Positions 8,947 through 17,369 of a stretch of 64,000 nt of DNA are shown one piece after another; the first letter of the stretch is position 1; every line of letters begins with the position of its first letter. The stretch spans positions 36,917 through 100,916 of the forward strand of contig JAFGBR010000055.1 in the NCBI GenBank assembly GCA_016933045.1, given 5' to 3'. The translations under genes were made by a program, and so were the position numbers. The notes beneath the pieces are model-generated. The model was not told the DNA's origin. It saw only the letters and a list, made by a program, of their open reading frames with translations, and did not search any database. This stretch comes from Marinilabiliaceae bacterium (GTDB lineage Bacteria > Bacteroidota > Bacteroidia > Bacteroidales > Marinilabiliaceae).

Positions 8947-10158
8947 ATGATAATTGACTCGATTTACTACCAATCGTTATTAACAGACAGAATAAAAAAT
9001 GCACCTCGCTCATTTATTAGGGAGATATTGAAAACTGCCATTTCGCCCGATGTAATTTCATTTGCTGGAGGTCTTCCAAATTCAAAATTGTTTCCAGTAT
9101 CTGATTTTCAAAAAGCTACAAATAAGGCTTATGAAAAATATGGTGTTTCATTGTTCCAGTATAGCAATACTGAAGGATTTTTGCCTTTAAGAGAGTGGAT
9201 TTCTAAACGCTATTTCGAAAAAAACGGGTGGAAAATTGATTCTAAAAATATTTTAATCACCAACGGGTCGCAGCAGGGACTTGATTTGTTGGGTAAAATA
9301 TTGATAAACGAAAAAGATGAGGTTTTGATTGAACAACCCGGATATTTAGGAGCTATTCAGTCGCTGGCTGTTCAGGGAGCCAGATTTATTTCGGTTCCTA
9401 TGGATGATGAAGGGGTTAATCTCGATATCTTTGAATTAAAATACTTTCAGAGTAATAGCAAGCTTTTTTATTGTGTTCCGGCATTTCAAAACCCAACCGG
9501 GGTGTTGTATTCTTCTGAAAAGATTGTTCAGTTATCTGATATTATTCGGGATAGAAATATGATTGTTGTGGAAGATACGCCTTATAATGATATTTCTTTT
9601 ACGCAGCATGCAATACCTTCGTTTTATAATCACATACCCGATCAGACAATTATTTTAGGTTCGTTTTCGAAGACTACTGTGCCGGGTATGCGAATAGGGT
9701 GGATTGTTGCTCCCGATGTACTTATGGATCGACTTATTGTAGCAAAACAGGCAGCCGATTTGCATACCGATATTTCTAGTCAAATGATTATATATGAATA
9801 TTTGACCATGGGAGGGAATGATAAGCATATTCAACATATTTGCGATGTATATTCAAGTCAATGCAATGCAATGGTTAAGGCAATAAATGAGTTTTTTCCC
9901 GAAGAGGTTCGTTTTGTAGTTCCGAAGGGAGGTATGTTTTTGTGGATTAATATGCCCAAAAGTGTTTCGTCGCTCAAATTGTTTCATGATACATTAGCGC
10001 AAAAAGTAGCTTTTGTTCCTGGTGTTCCTTTTTATGCCGATGGTAGAAATGATGCTTCAACTATGCGACTTAATTTTTCTTGTTCCGATAAAGAAACGAT
10101 TCGTGAAGGTATACAAAGAATGGGATCTGTGCTTGAAAAAATGTTAAACCAGGAGTAA
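8947..10158 (+). CDS. PLP-dependent aminotransferase (LysN/2-aminoadipate transaminase-like), co-transcribed with ilvB
   Basis: Fold-type I aminotransferase of 403 residues. Visible motifs are ISFAGGLPNSKLFP near the start, the PLP-phosphate/ring segment FQNPTGV, and SFSKTTVPGMRIGW with the Schiff-base Lys at 242. The subgroup includes LysN and 2-aminoadipate aminotransferases, many of which also accept branched-chain or aromatic amino acids. It begins five bases after ilvB and shares its attenuated promoter, so transamination of a branched-chain 2-keto acid is the most likely job. This substrate is an inference from context, since IlvE proper belongs to a different PLP fold type. No strong terminator follows. 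Confidence 0.8.
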   Translation: MIIDSIYYQSLLTDRIKNAPRSFIREILKTAISPDVISFAGGLPNSKLFPVSDFQKATNKAYEKYGVSLFQYSNTEGFLPLREWISKRYFEKNGWKIDSKNILITNGSQQGLDLLGKILINEKDEVLIEQPGYLGAIQSLAVQGARFISVPMDDEGVNLDIFELKYFQSNSKLFYCVPAFQNPTGVLYSSEKIVQLSDIIRDRNMIVVEDTPYNDISFTQHAIPSFYNHIPDQTIILGSFSKTTVPGMRIGWIVAPDVLMDRLIVAKQAADLHTDISSQMIIYEYLTMGGNDKHIQHICDVYSSQCNAMVKAINEFFPEEVRFVVPKGGMFLWINMPKSVSSLKLFHDTLAQKVAFVPGVPFYADGRNDASTMRLNFSCSDKETIREGIQRMGSVLEKMLNQE

Positions 10159-10201
10159 TGATTCGTTAATAAATAAATAAAGTAAAAACTTAGTTAAATC
10201 A

Positions 10202-12673
10202 TTATTTAGCGTTATTTATGTAGTTGTAATAAGCAATTACCATTTGTAATTGACCGTATCCGTATTTATCTTCAAGCCCTTCTTTAAGAATTTTGAGTTG
10301 GGTTGTTTCAAATTCATCAATTGCTGATATAATCTCATCAATATCTTTTGGGTTAATAAATTTATGAATATTAAGTTGTCCGAGTTCAATATAATAAGCT
10401 ATGTGGTTTTGTATGGTTTGAAGAGTTAAATTGCGAGTTTTTGCTATTTCTTCAAGGCTTTTGCCTTCGTTATACATTTCGAGGCTTACTTGTTTAGTAT
10501 CGGCTTTTGGTGGTTTTATTTTGTTTTTTTCAAATTCGAAGATAGCTGAATAAGCAATGTTGTTTTTTTTGCAGTACGATGAAATTATTTCTAATACCTG
10601 GGGGCCATATTCTGCTGCCTTTTTTTTGCCAATACCATATAGCGAGTTGAGTTCGGAGAGGTTGGATGGTAATGAATTGGAAATGGCAATGAGCGATTTT
10701 TGATGAAAAATTTGATAGGCGTTTATATTGTTGGTTGTGGCAAGGTGGTTGCGCCATTGTCGTAATATTTCAAATAAATCGTGATGTTTTGTGTTTTCTA
10801 TAGTTGTTATGGTATCCTTGCGTTTGTTACTTTTCTTAACCTCACTGTCGTCAATGGCAGCTTTAGCTTTTGTGGCGAGATAATTTTTTAACTGAAATCC
10901 GTTTTTGCATAAATCTAAACATGTAATTTTTATATTAAGTTCATCTTCTAAAGAATCAATTGCTTTTTGCACCTCTTTTTTTACCTTTTTATTATCGGTG
11001 TTTATCGATGTTTGATCGAGTTTTTTTATAACTATGTTATTCAAGTTTTCGAAAAAATATGATGATGCCTTTTTAATTCTTTCCTGTATTGAATTTTCGT
11101 TTTCAATTTCATCAGCTTGCTGAAATAATAGAGTGAGTTGTGTTTGAAATTTTGAGGCAACATCTATCACATTTATTTGAAATATTGTATTTATTTGGGC
11201 GAATGTTGAAGCAAGATCGTTTAATAATGACATGGCATTATCCTGACTAATTCTTTGGCAATATAAAATTCGGTTTTTTAAAGCGTCGAAATTGAATAAT
11301 TCGATAAGTAAATGTTGCTGAAAATCTTTTTCGGCTAGTTTAAGTTGTGTTTCGGTAGGTTGGTTTTGTTCTATTTTTTGAGAAAACTCTATAACATTAT
11401 TATCGGTTTTTATGCTCGATAGTTGTAACGGTGTGCTAAGTACCAATCCATTAAGAGATCGACAACGACTAAGAGCAACATAAACCTGACCATGAGCGAA
11501 CGATGATTGTGCATCGATAATGGCTCGCTCGAAAGTTAAACCCTGACTTTTATGAATAGTGATTGCCCAAGCTAGTTTTAAAGGGTATTGTTTAAATTTG
11601 CCAATAACCGATTCACGTATTTCTTTTGTTTCGTTGTCAATGTCGTATTTGTAGTTTTCCCAAGCAGTTTTTTCAACCGGAATAAGGTTTTCATCATCGC
11701 TACATTGAACATATATTATATCGTTTGCGGTGTCAATAGAATCAATTTTGCCAATTTTACCATTAAAAAAGAGTTTGTCGGGTGAACTATCGTTTTTAAC
11801 AAACATAACCTGAGCCCCTTCTCTGAGTTCTAAAATGTATTCGGTTGGATAAGAATATTCGGGGAATTCTCCTGACACTTCGGCTTTAAATGAATGACTT
11901 TTCGTCTTTAAATGGTTAACCTGATTTATATTTATCTCTTTTGCCTTGGCATTGTGAGTTGTAAGGGTAATGTAACCTTCGTTTATTTTCGACATAATGT
12001 CGGGCTGATACCTGTCGTTAAGTTGTTTAAGTGTATTATTATCAATGTTATTATCGCGAATTTTATTTAGTATTTGAATAAAGTTGTTATCGGTTTGTCG
12101 AAAAATGTGTTTTAATTCAATACTTACATAATTGGTTTTTTGCAGAGCAAGGCTTCCGTAAAAATAAATTGTTTTGTAATATGGTTGCAGTAAATTCCAT
12201 TCGTCAGGTTTTATTACCGGAGATAATTGTTGAATATCACCAATCATAAGTAATTGAATTCCACCAAATGGAAGGCTCGATTTTTTATATCTACGTAGCG
12301 ACTCATCAATTCCGTCAAGCAAATCGGCTCTAACCATACTAACTTCATCAATAATTAACAAATCGAGAGATCGTATTATGTTAATTTTAGCTTTCGACAT
12401 TCGTGAATAGGAATTGTTATTGTTTTCGTTTCGGTGTGTGCCGGGTAAAAACGGACCAAAGGGTAATTGAAAAAACGAGTGGATGGTAACTCCTTTTGCA
12501 TTTATGGCTGCAACTCCGGTTGGGGCTACAACAATAGATCGTTTTGATATGTTTTGAGTTAAATTACGAAGAAACGTTGTTTTTCCGGTACCGGCTTTTC
12601 CTGTTAAAAAAATATTTTTATTGGTGTATTCTACAAAGTTAAAGGCAAGTTCCAGTTGAGGATTGGTTAGCAT
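10202..12673 (-). CDS. Pif1/RecD2-like helicase with HRDC and HTH_40 domains
   Basis: Superfamily 1B helicase of 823 residues. Walker A GKAGTGKT is at residues 25-32, Walker B LLIIDEVSMV at 105-114, and the motifs AWAITIHKSQGLTFERA and HGQVYVALSRCRSLNGL mark the Pif1/RecD2 C-terminal helicase domain. An HRDC domain (about 638-705, including LNSLYGIGKKKA) and an HTH_40 winged helix (about 725-815, SLEMYNEGKSLEEIAKTRNLT) follow. The helicase part alone is about the size of a normal Pif1, so the C-terminal half is an added DNA-binding module, an arrangement I recall in Bacteroidota. The likely role is unwinding of DNA or DNA-RNA structures during repair or replication. Confidence 0.85.
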   Translation of the reverse strand: MLTNPQLELAFNFVEYTNKNIFLTGKAGTGKTTFLRNLTQNISKRSIVVAPTGVAAINAKGVTIHSFFQLPFGPFLPGTHRNENNNNSYSRMSKAKINIIRSLDLLIIDEVSMVRADLLDGIDESLRRYKKSSLPFGGIQLLMIGDIQQLSPVIKPDEWNLLQPYYKTIYFYGSLALQKTNYVSIELKHIFRQTDNNFIQILNKIRDNNIDNNTLKQLNDRYQPDIMSKINEGYITLTTHNAKAKEININQVNHLKTKSHSFKAEVSGEFPEYSYPTEYILELREGAQVMFVKNDSSPDKLFFNGKIGKIDSIDTANDIIYVQCSDDENLIPVEKTAWENYKYDIDNETKEIRESVIGKFKQYPLKLAWAITIHKSQGLTFERAIIDAQSSFAHGQVYVALSRCRSLNGLVLSTPLQLSSIKTDNNVIEFSQKIEQNQPTETQLKLAEKDFQQHLLIELFNFDALKNRILYCQRISQDNAMSLLNDLASTFAQINTIFQINVIDVASKFQTQLTLLFQQADEIENENSIQERIKKASSYFFENLNNIVIKKLDQTSINTDNKKVKKEVQKAIDSLEDELNIKITCLDLCKNGFQLKNYLATKAKAAIDDSEVKKSNKRKDTITTIENTKHHDLFEILRQWRNHLATTNNINAYQIFHQKSLIAISNSLPSNLSELNSLYGIGKKKAAEYGPQVLEIISSYCKKNNIAYSAIFEFEKNKIKPPKADTKQVSLEMYNEGKSLEEIAKTRNLTLQTIQNHIAYYIELGQLNIHKFINPKDIDEIISAIDEFETTQLKILKEGLEDKYGYGQLQMVIAYYNYINNAK

Positions 12674-12702
12674 TTTTATATGTTTTTTATCGGTTATTTA
12701 TG

Positions 12703-12710
12703 CAAATATA
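12703..12710 (-). promoter_or_regulatory. Possible -7 element for the Pif1-like gene
   Basis: The minus strand reads TATATTTG, a full match to TAnnTTTG, 30 bases before the ATG at 12673. The -33 box is not clear. Confidence 0.45.
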
Positions 12711-12745
12711 AAAGGAGAATTTGGAATGAGTTAATTATTATTGAC

Positions 12746-12775
12746 TTTGGTTTAAAGTATTATGTATTATATTTG
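12746..12775 (+). promoter_or_regulatory. Promoter of the YhcC-like gene
   Basis: TTTG (12746-12749) and TATATTTG (12768-12775) are 18 bases apart, close to the Bacteroidota consensus. The -7 box overlaps the upstream in-frame ATG at 12762, which argues that translation starts later, at 12789 or 12792, with a very short 5' UTR. Confidence 0.65.
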
Positions 12776-12788
12776 TGAACAAATTTAT

Positions 12789-13733
12789 ATGATGGTTTAT
12801 CCTTGGGTACATACGAAAAGATATAACGATTATAGCTCTTATATTAAAAATAAGTTTGGTGAGAGGGTGCAAAAAGTGTCTGTTAATGCCGGTTTTACTT
12901 GTCCTAATAGGGATGGTTCCAAGGGAATAGGAGGCTGTGCATTTTGTAATAATAGTACTTTTAATCCATCGTACTGCGATCCGGAAATGTCAATAACGGA
13001 ACAGATTAACCAGGGTATTAGTTTTTTTCGTACTAAATATCAGTCGCAAAAATATCTGGCTTACTTTCAGGCTTACACTAATACCTATGCTAAATTAAAT
13101 GTGTTAATAAAGCGATATCAGGAGGCTCTGAGTCATCCATTGGTTTGTGGTATTGTTATTGGAACCCGTCCTGATTGTATCGAAGAGGAATTGCTTGATG
13201 TGTTAAGTGACTGGCAAAAGGATTATTACATTGCTATTGAGCTGGGTGCTGAGAGTACAAGAGATAAAACTTTGCTTGAAATTCACAGGGGGCATACGTG
13301 GGAAGAATCGGTTTTTGCTACTAATTTAATTCATCGGGCTGGAATACCTGTTGGGATGCATCTTATATTAGGTTTACCAAACGAAAATCGTGAACTGATG
13401 CTCGAACATGCTAAACATGTTTCGAATTTGCCGCTTAGTTATCTTAAATTACATCAGCTTCAAATTGTAAAAGGATCAAAGTTTGCAGAATTATATAGTG
13501 CAGAACCCAATTATTTTAATCTCTTCTCACCCGATGATTTTGTTGAATTAGTTGTTGATTTTTTGGAACGTTTATCACCTCATATTATTATGGAACGGTT
13601 TATAAGCCAGGCTCCTCATGATCTGCTAATTGCTCCTAAATGGGGGTTGAAAAATTTTGAATTTGTACATATGGTGGAGCAAAGAATGGAAGAACGAGAT
13701 ACCTGGCAGGGGCGTTTGTTTACTGCTAAATGA
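12789..13733 (+). CDS. TIGR01212-family radical SAM protein (YhcC-like)
   Basis: Protein of 314 residues from the chosen start. The N-terminal cluster motif is the family-specific spaced form TCPNRDGSKGIGGCAFCNN, with cysteines at 38, 50 and 53. Later stretches IGTRPDCIEEELLDVL and GAESTRDKTLLEIHRGHTWEES are typical of the family. The biochemical reaction is not established to my knowledge; tRNA or protein modification has been suggested for related radical SAM groups. I rejected the ATG at 12762 because it lies inside the promoter. It converges with the DUF4197 gene 26 bases downstream and no hairpin lies between them. Confidence 0.8.
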   Translation: MMVYPWVHTKRYNDYSSYIKNKFGERVQKVSVNAGFTCPNRDGSKGIGGCAFCNNSTFNPSYCDPEMSITEQINQGISFFRTKYQSQKYLAYFQAYTNTYAKLNVLIKRYQEALSHPLVCGIVIGTRPDCIEEELLDVLSDWQKDYYIAIELGAESTRDKTLLEIHRGHTWEESVFATNLIHRAGIPVGMHLILGLPNENRELMLEHAKHVSNLPLSYLKLHQLQIVKGSKFAELYSAEPNYFNLFSPDDFVELVVDFLERLSPHIIMERFISQAPHDLLIAPKWGLKNFEFVHMVEQRMEERDTWQGRLFTAK

Positions 13734-13759
13734 TTTTAAAAATAATTATTCGATAAGTG

Positions 13760-14506
13760 TTAATTTCCGAATACTCGTTTTAGTAATTCAGTTACCCTGT
13801 TTAAAGGGTTTTTCCGAATCATTTTTTCTTCATCTGCAATTTTTAAGAATAATCCGTTTAGAGCTTTTTCGGTTAAATAGCGGTTTAATTCGGTATTAAC
13901 AGGTGTAAAACCGGCTATTTTACCAACTGGGTTATTGGCTATTTTATTCCAGTTTGAGGTTAATGTACCCCAGGTTTGACTGGTAGATATTCCTGCAACC
14001 AATGGTTTGTCGAGCGATTTACCAATTTTTGGACTATAAAGATTTACTAATTGATTGTAAGTTGTTTTTTTAAGATATTCAGTTGCAGCATTATCATTAC
14101 CTTTTAAAATATTCCAGGCATCCTGGATGGTCATGCCGGTTATGGCATTTACAAATATGGGAGCAGCCTCTTTTGCGGCATCTTCGGCGGCTCGGTTAAT
14201 GCCTAAAATAGCATCATTAACCAGTTTATTGCCTCCCGGAATTTTTGATATGTTGTTTACAATTATGTCGGCCTCGGGAGGTAATAATATTTTATATAGT
14301 TTATTGCCAAAATATCCATTGGTTTTAGCCAGGTTAGCAACAGCTGTGTCGGTTCCTACCTTTAATGCTTCTTTTAATCCTTTTGCAACATCCGATTCTG
14401 TTAGTGGCTGCGATTGGTTATAAACATCAAGTACTTGTTGAAGTTCGATACATGAAAATAGTCCTAAAGCCATTATGGCAATGCTGAATGTTAATTTTAT
14501 TTTCAT
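13760..14506 (-). CDS. DUF4197 family lipoprotein
   Basis: Protein of 248 residues with a signal peptide ending in the lipobox GLFSC (Cys19), so it is probably anchored in the outer or inner membrane facing the periplasm. The remainder matches the DUF4197 pattern: SDVAKGLKEALKVGTDTAV, LPPEADIIVNNISKIPGG, and NRYLTEKALNGLFLKIADEE near the end. The function is unknown. The start codon overlaps the ygiQ stop by one base (TAATG), so the two are translationally coupled. Confidence 0.8.
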   Translation of the reverse strand: MKIKLTFSIAIMALGLFSCIELQQVLDVYNQSQPLTESDVAKGLKEALKVGTDTAVANLAKTNGYFGNKLYKILLPPEADIIVNNISKIPGGNKLVNDAILGINRAAEDAAKEAAPIFVNAITGMTIQDAWNILKGNDNAATEYLKKTTYNQLVNLYSPKIGKSLDKPLVAGISTSQTWGTLTSNWNKIANNPVGKIAGFTPVNTELNRYLTEKALNGLFLKIADEEKMIRKNPLNRVTELLKRVFGN

Positions 14507-16434
14507 TATTTTTTAAATTTTGATTTAGACGATTTGATTTTTTTATGAGATTCGAATCGTTTTTCATTAGTTGAAATATATGTTTTTTTATTCAATTTTT
14601 CATCGTTAAATAATTCTTTAATCAGATCAGTTCTTTTAAGTAGTTTTAGTCGTTCATTAATTTTTTTTCTCTGATCTGGTTTATGCCAAAAGAAATACAT
14701 TCTTTGAAAAAGTTTTTCATCTTTCGTTTTTGCAGTTGGTATTTCTTCAAGTGTATATGGGTGAACTCCGGAGTAGTAAATAACAGTTGCTACAGTCATT
14801 GGAGTTGGGGTAAAATCCTGAATTTGTTCAAGTTTAAAATCTAAGTTTTTAGCTTCTATGGCCAGGTTAGCCATATCTTCTTCTCTGCTTCCGGGATGGC
14901 TTGATATAAAATAGGGAATTAGTTGCTGATTGAGTTTGTACTCCTTGTTAATGTTATTAAATATTTGACGGAATTTTTTAAACAAATTGAATGATGGTTT
15001 ACGCATTAGTTTTAAAACATGATCGGAAGTATGCTCTGGTGCAACTTTTAAACGACCGCTTACATGATTTTTAATCAGCTCTTTTGTATATATATTATGG
15101 CTTTCTTTTTCCTGTGGTGTGGCTTTGGGGTTTATTAGTAAATCGTATCGAATTCCACTTCCTATGAACGATTTTTTAATTCCGGGTATGGAATCAACAT
15201 CTCTGTATAGTGCATTTATAGGAGAATGATCTGTATTTAAGTTGTTGCAAATATTAGGAAAAATACATGACGGACGAGAACAATGTTCACATATTTTTAA
15301 ATCTTTTCCTTTCATTTGGTACATATTAGCACTGGGGCCTCCCAAATCGGACAGATATCCTTTGAAATCGGGCATCTCAATTACTTTTTGTACTTCGTTT
15401 ATTATTGATTTTTGACTTCGTGAAGTAATAAATTTGCCCTGATGTGCCGAAATAGTACAAAAACTGCATCCGCCAAAGCATCCCCTGTGAATATTAATAG
15501 AGAATTTTATCATTTCAAATGCAGGAATGTCACCTTTACCTTTGTAACGCGGGTGTGGTAATCGTGTGTATGGTAAATTGTATGAATTATCAAGTTCTTC
15601 CGAACTCATTGGTTCATAGGGCGGGTTAATAATTATTATTTTATCGCCAACTGATTGTATTAGACGAGCAGCGTGCCATTTGTTCGATTGTTCTTCTATG
15701 TGTTTAAAGTTTCGTGCATAACTTAACTTGTCATTTTGGCATGTTTCGTGCGATTCCAGTTCAATATCTTTCCAATTTTTGTTTTTTGGTAATGATTCTG
15801 TTTTTGATTGTATAATTCCGGTTTGTTTTATAGTTGTAAGCGATTCAAATGGAACACCTTTATCGAGTAATTGAATAATTTCGCGTAATGGTTGTTCACC
15901 CATTCCATAAACAAGCATGTCGGCACCTGATAATTCTAAAATGCCTGGTTGTAGTTTGTTATTCCAGTAATCGTAATGAGTTAATCTTCGTAACGAAGCT
16001 TCAATTCCACCAATAACAACAGGAATATCAGGATATATTTGCTTAAGAATTTTGGTATAAACAGTGGTGGCATAATCAGGTCTGAAACCAGATTTTCCTC
16101 CGGGTGTGTAAGCATCATCACTTCGGAGACGCAGGTTTGCAGTATAGTGGTTTACCATGCTGTCCATGGCTCCCGATGTAACTCCAAAAAATAACCTGGG
16201 ACACCCCAGTTTTTTAAAATCTCTTAAGTCATCGCGCCAATTGGGTTGTGGTACAATGGCTATTCTTAGCCCCATACTCTCAATAATACGTCCAATTACA
16301 GAGGCTCCAAATGAAGGGTGATCGATGTATGCATCACCTGTAAACAAAATTATGTCTAATTCATCCCATCCACGTGCCAAAACTTCTTTTTTCGAGGTTG
16401 GCAACCAATCTGTTATTTGATATTCCCGACTCAT
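14506..16434 (-). CDS. ygiQ: YgiQ family radical SAM protein
   Basis: Protein of 642 residues, full length for the family. An N-terminal region (LPTSKKEVLARGWDELDIILFTGDAYIDHPSFG) is followed by a radical SAM core with CFGGCSFC at about residues 318-325. VSGRLKVAPEHTSDHVLKLMRKP and the distal DUF3362 segment FTPTPMTVATVIYYSG are also diagnostic. The C-terminal 40 residues are Lys/Ser-rich and likely disordered. The reaction is not known. It is divergent from the coiled-coil/ZapA genes across 233 bases and is followed by the coupled DUF4197 gene. Confidence 0.88.
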   Translation of the reverse strand: MSREYQITDWLPTSKKEVLARGWDELDIILFTGDAYIDHPSFGASVIGRIIESMGLRIAIVPQPNWRDDLRDFKKLGCPRLFFGVTSGAMDSMVNHYTANLRLRSDDAYTPGGKSGFRPDYATTVYTKILKQIYPDIPVVIGGIEASLRRLTHYDYWNNKLQPGILELSGADMLVYGMGEQPLREIIQLLDKGVPFESLTTIKQTGIIQSKTESLPKNKNWKDIELESHETCQNDKLSYARNFKHIEEQSNKWHAARLIQSVGDKIIIINPPYEPMSSEELDNSYNLPYTRLPHPRYKGKGDIPAFEMIKFSINIHRGCFGGCSFCTISAHQGKFITSRSQKSIINEVQKVIEMPDFKGYLSDLGGPSANMYQMKGKDLKICEHCSRPSCIFPNICNNLNTDHSPINALYRDVDSIPGIKKSFIGSGIRYDLLINPKATPQEKESHNIYTKELIKNHVSGRLKVAPEHTSDHVLKLMRKPSFNLFKKFRQIFNNINKEYKLNQQLIPYFISSHPGSREEDMANLAIEAKNLDFKLEQIQDFTPTPMTVATVIYYSGVHPYTLEEIPTAKTKDEKLFQRMYFFWHKPDQRKKINERLKLLKRTDLIKELFNDEKLNKKTYISTNEKRFESHKKIKSSKSKFKK

Positions 16435-16641
16435 GTGTTATTACCTCTGTATTTTTCTAATTTTCAAAAATAGAGTTAATTGTGATGATTTTTTACATGA
16501 TTTTGATTTTATGATTGTAAAAAAAGATTAATTAGAAAAATCATTTTTGTTTAAAATACAGTATCTTAGACTTTTGTTAAAGTTTTTTAAATAAAAAGTG
16601 TAAAACATGATTTCAATATTTTTATTTATTAAATGCAATGC

Positions 16642-16649
16642 TAACTTTG
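16642..16649 (+). promoter_or_regulatory. -7 element for the coiled-coil/zapA operon
   Basis: TAACTTTG matches TAnnTTTG and lies 18 bases before the ATG at 16668. The -33 region is T-rich but lacks a clear TTTG. Confidence 0.5.
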
Positions 16650-16667
16650 TAGTGAATTATATGTACA

Positions 16668-16961
16668 ATGATTGATTCAAATAAAGATTTGGTATCCAGC
16701 TTAGAACAAAAAGTTGATCTTTTGGTGAAACGCTATAAAGGTTTGCAAAATGATGTACGAATGTTGAAGGAAGAAAACCAAAAGCTTGTTGATCAACTGG
16801 AAAAAGCCTCGGATAATTTAAATGAGGTACAGGCTAAATACGATAGTTTGAAATTGGCTAAGGCATTGGAATTAAGCCAGTCAGATGGACGAGATGCTAA
16901 ATTGAAAATCAATCAGATGGTGCGGGAAATTGATAAATGTATTGCTCTTTTAAACCGATAA
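16668..16961 (+). CDS. Small coiled-coil protein upstream of zapA
   Basis: Protein of 97 residues that is almost wholly heptad-patterned coiled coil from residue 8 to 70 (LEQKVDLLVKRYKGLQ, then LKEENQKLVDQLEKA). It ends in a short basic helix that includes KINQMVREIDKCIALLNR. It resembles ZapB-type division proteins in size and shape and is encoded six bases before zapA, so a role at the Z ring is plausible. Sequence similarity alone does not prove it. No signal peptide or membrane segment is present. Confidence 0.75.
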   Translation: MIDSNKDLVSSLEQKVDLLVKRYKGLQNDVRMLKEENQKLVDQLEKASDNLNEVQAKYDSLKLAKALELSQSDGRDAKLKINQMVREIDKCIALLNR

Positions 16962-16967
16962 AGGTTA

Positions 16968-17258
16968 ATGGACGATAAACTTTCTATACGTGTAAATGTT
17001 GCTGAACGATACTATCCGCTTAGGATAGATCGACAGGAAGAGGAACGTATACGCCTAGCTGCACGGCTTATTAACGAAAAAGTATCGCAATATAAACAGC
17101 GGTATGCCGATAAAGATGTGCAGGATTTTTTAGCTATGGCAGCATTACAATATGTAATTAAAGTGTTGGAGTTAGAAAACCAGCACGATGATTCAGGTGT
17201 TGTTGAGGCTGTGAAAGATTTAAATCGAAAGTTAGAAGAGATACTGGAGAAAGAATAA
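16968..17258 (+). CDS. zapA: Cell division protein ZapA
   Basis: Protein of 96 residues. The start LSIRVNVAERYYPLRI followed by EEERIRLAARLINEKVSQYKQ is the ZapA N-terminal domain. The ending (VIKVLELENQ... DLNRKLEEILEKE) is its C-terminal coiled coil. ZapA binds and bundles FtsZ at midcell. It sits between a coiled-coil gene and RNase Y, an arrangement I recall from many Bacteroidota. A candidate structured RNA lies between its stop and rny. Confidence 0.85.
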   Translation: MDDKLSIRVNVAERYYPLRIDRQEEERIRLAARLINEKVSQYKQRYADKDVQDFLAMAALQYVIKVLELENQHDDSGVVEAVKDLNRKLEEILEKE

Positions 17259-17282
17259 CGATATTTTTTAATCATATTTGAC

Positions 17283-17357
17283 CGCATTGTTCCTTGTGTC
17301 AACAAAACAATAAATTTCATTGTTTTGGAGAGGCAGGTTAATAATGCGTTTTTTTTT
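17283..17357 (+). ncRNA. Candidate structured RNA (6S-like?) between zapA and rny
   Basis: CGCATT (17283-17288) pairs with AATGCG (17343-17348), CCT (17292-17294) with AGG (17335-17337), and a nine-pair hairpin is formed by 17303-17311 with 17319-17327. Unpaired bubbles lie between these stems and nine T follow at 17349-17357. Upstream CATATTTG (17273-17280) resembles a -7 box. A long imperfect hairpin with a bubble beside zapA recalls 6S RNA, and ssrS adjoins zapA in E. coli, but it is much shorter than canonical 6S. It could also simply be the terminator of the zapA operon. Confidence 0.4.
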
Positions 17358-17369
17358 AAAATTATATAC

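Noticed and set aside
10158..10170. Third copy of the hairpin element (shared word ATGATTCGTTAAT)
   Set aside because: Only 13 bases match; the 5' end and complementary 3' arm are missing, so chance or a remnant cannot be told apart.
10158..10205. Terminator between the aminotransferase and Pif1-like genes
   Set aside because: TAATGATT and AATCATTA can pair but only across a loop of about 30 bases, with no G+C core or T-run.
12762..12788. Upstream ATG for the YhcC-like gene
   Set aside because: It overlaps the TATATTTG -7 box of a well-spaced promoter, so it lies at or before the transcription start.
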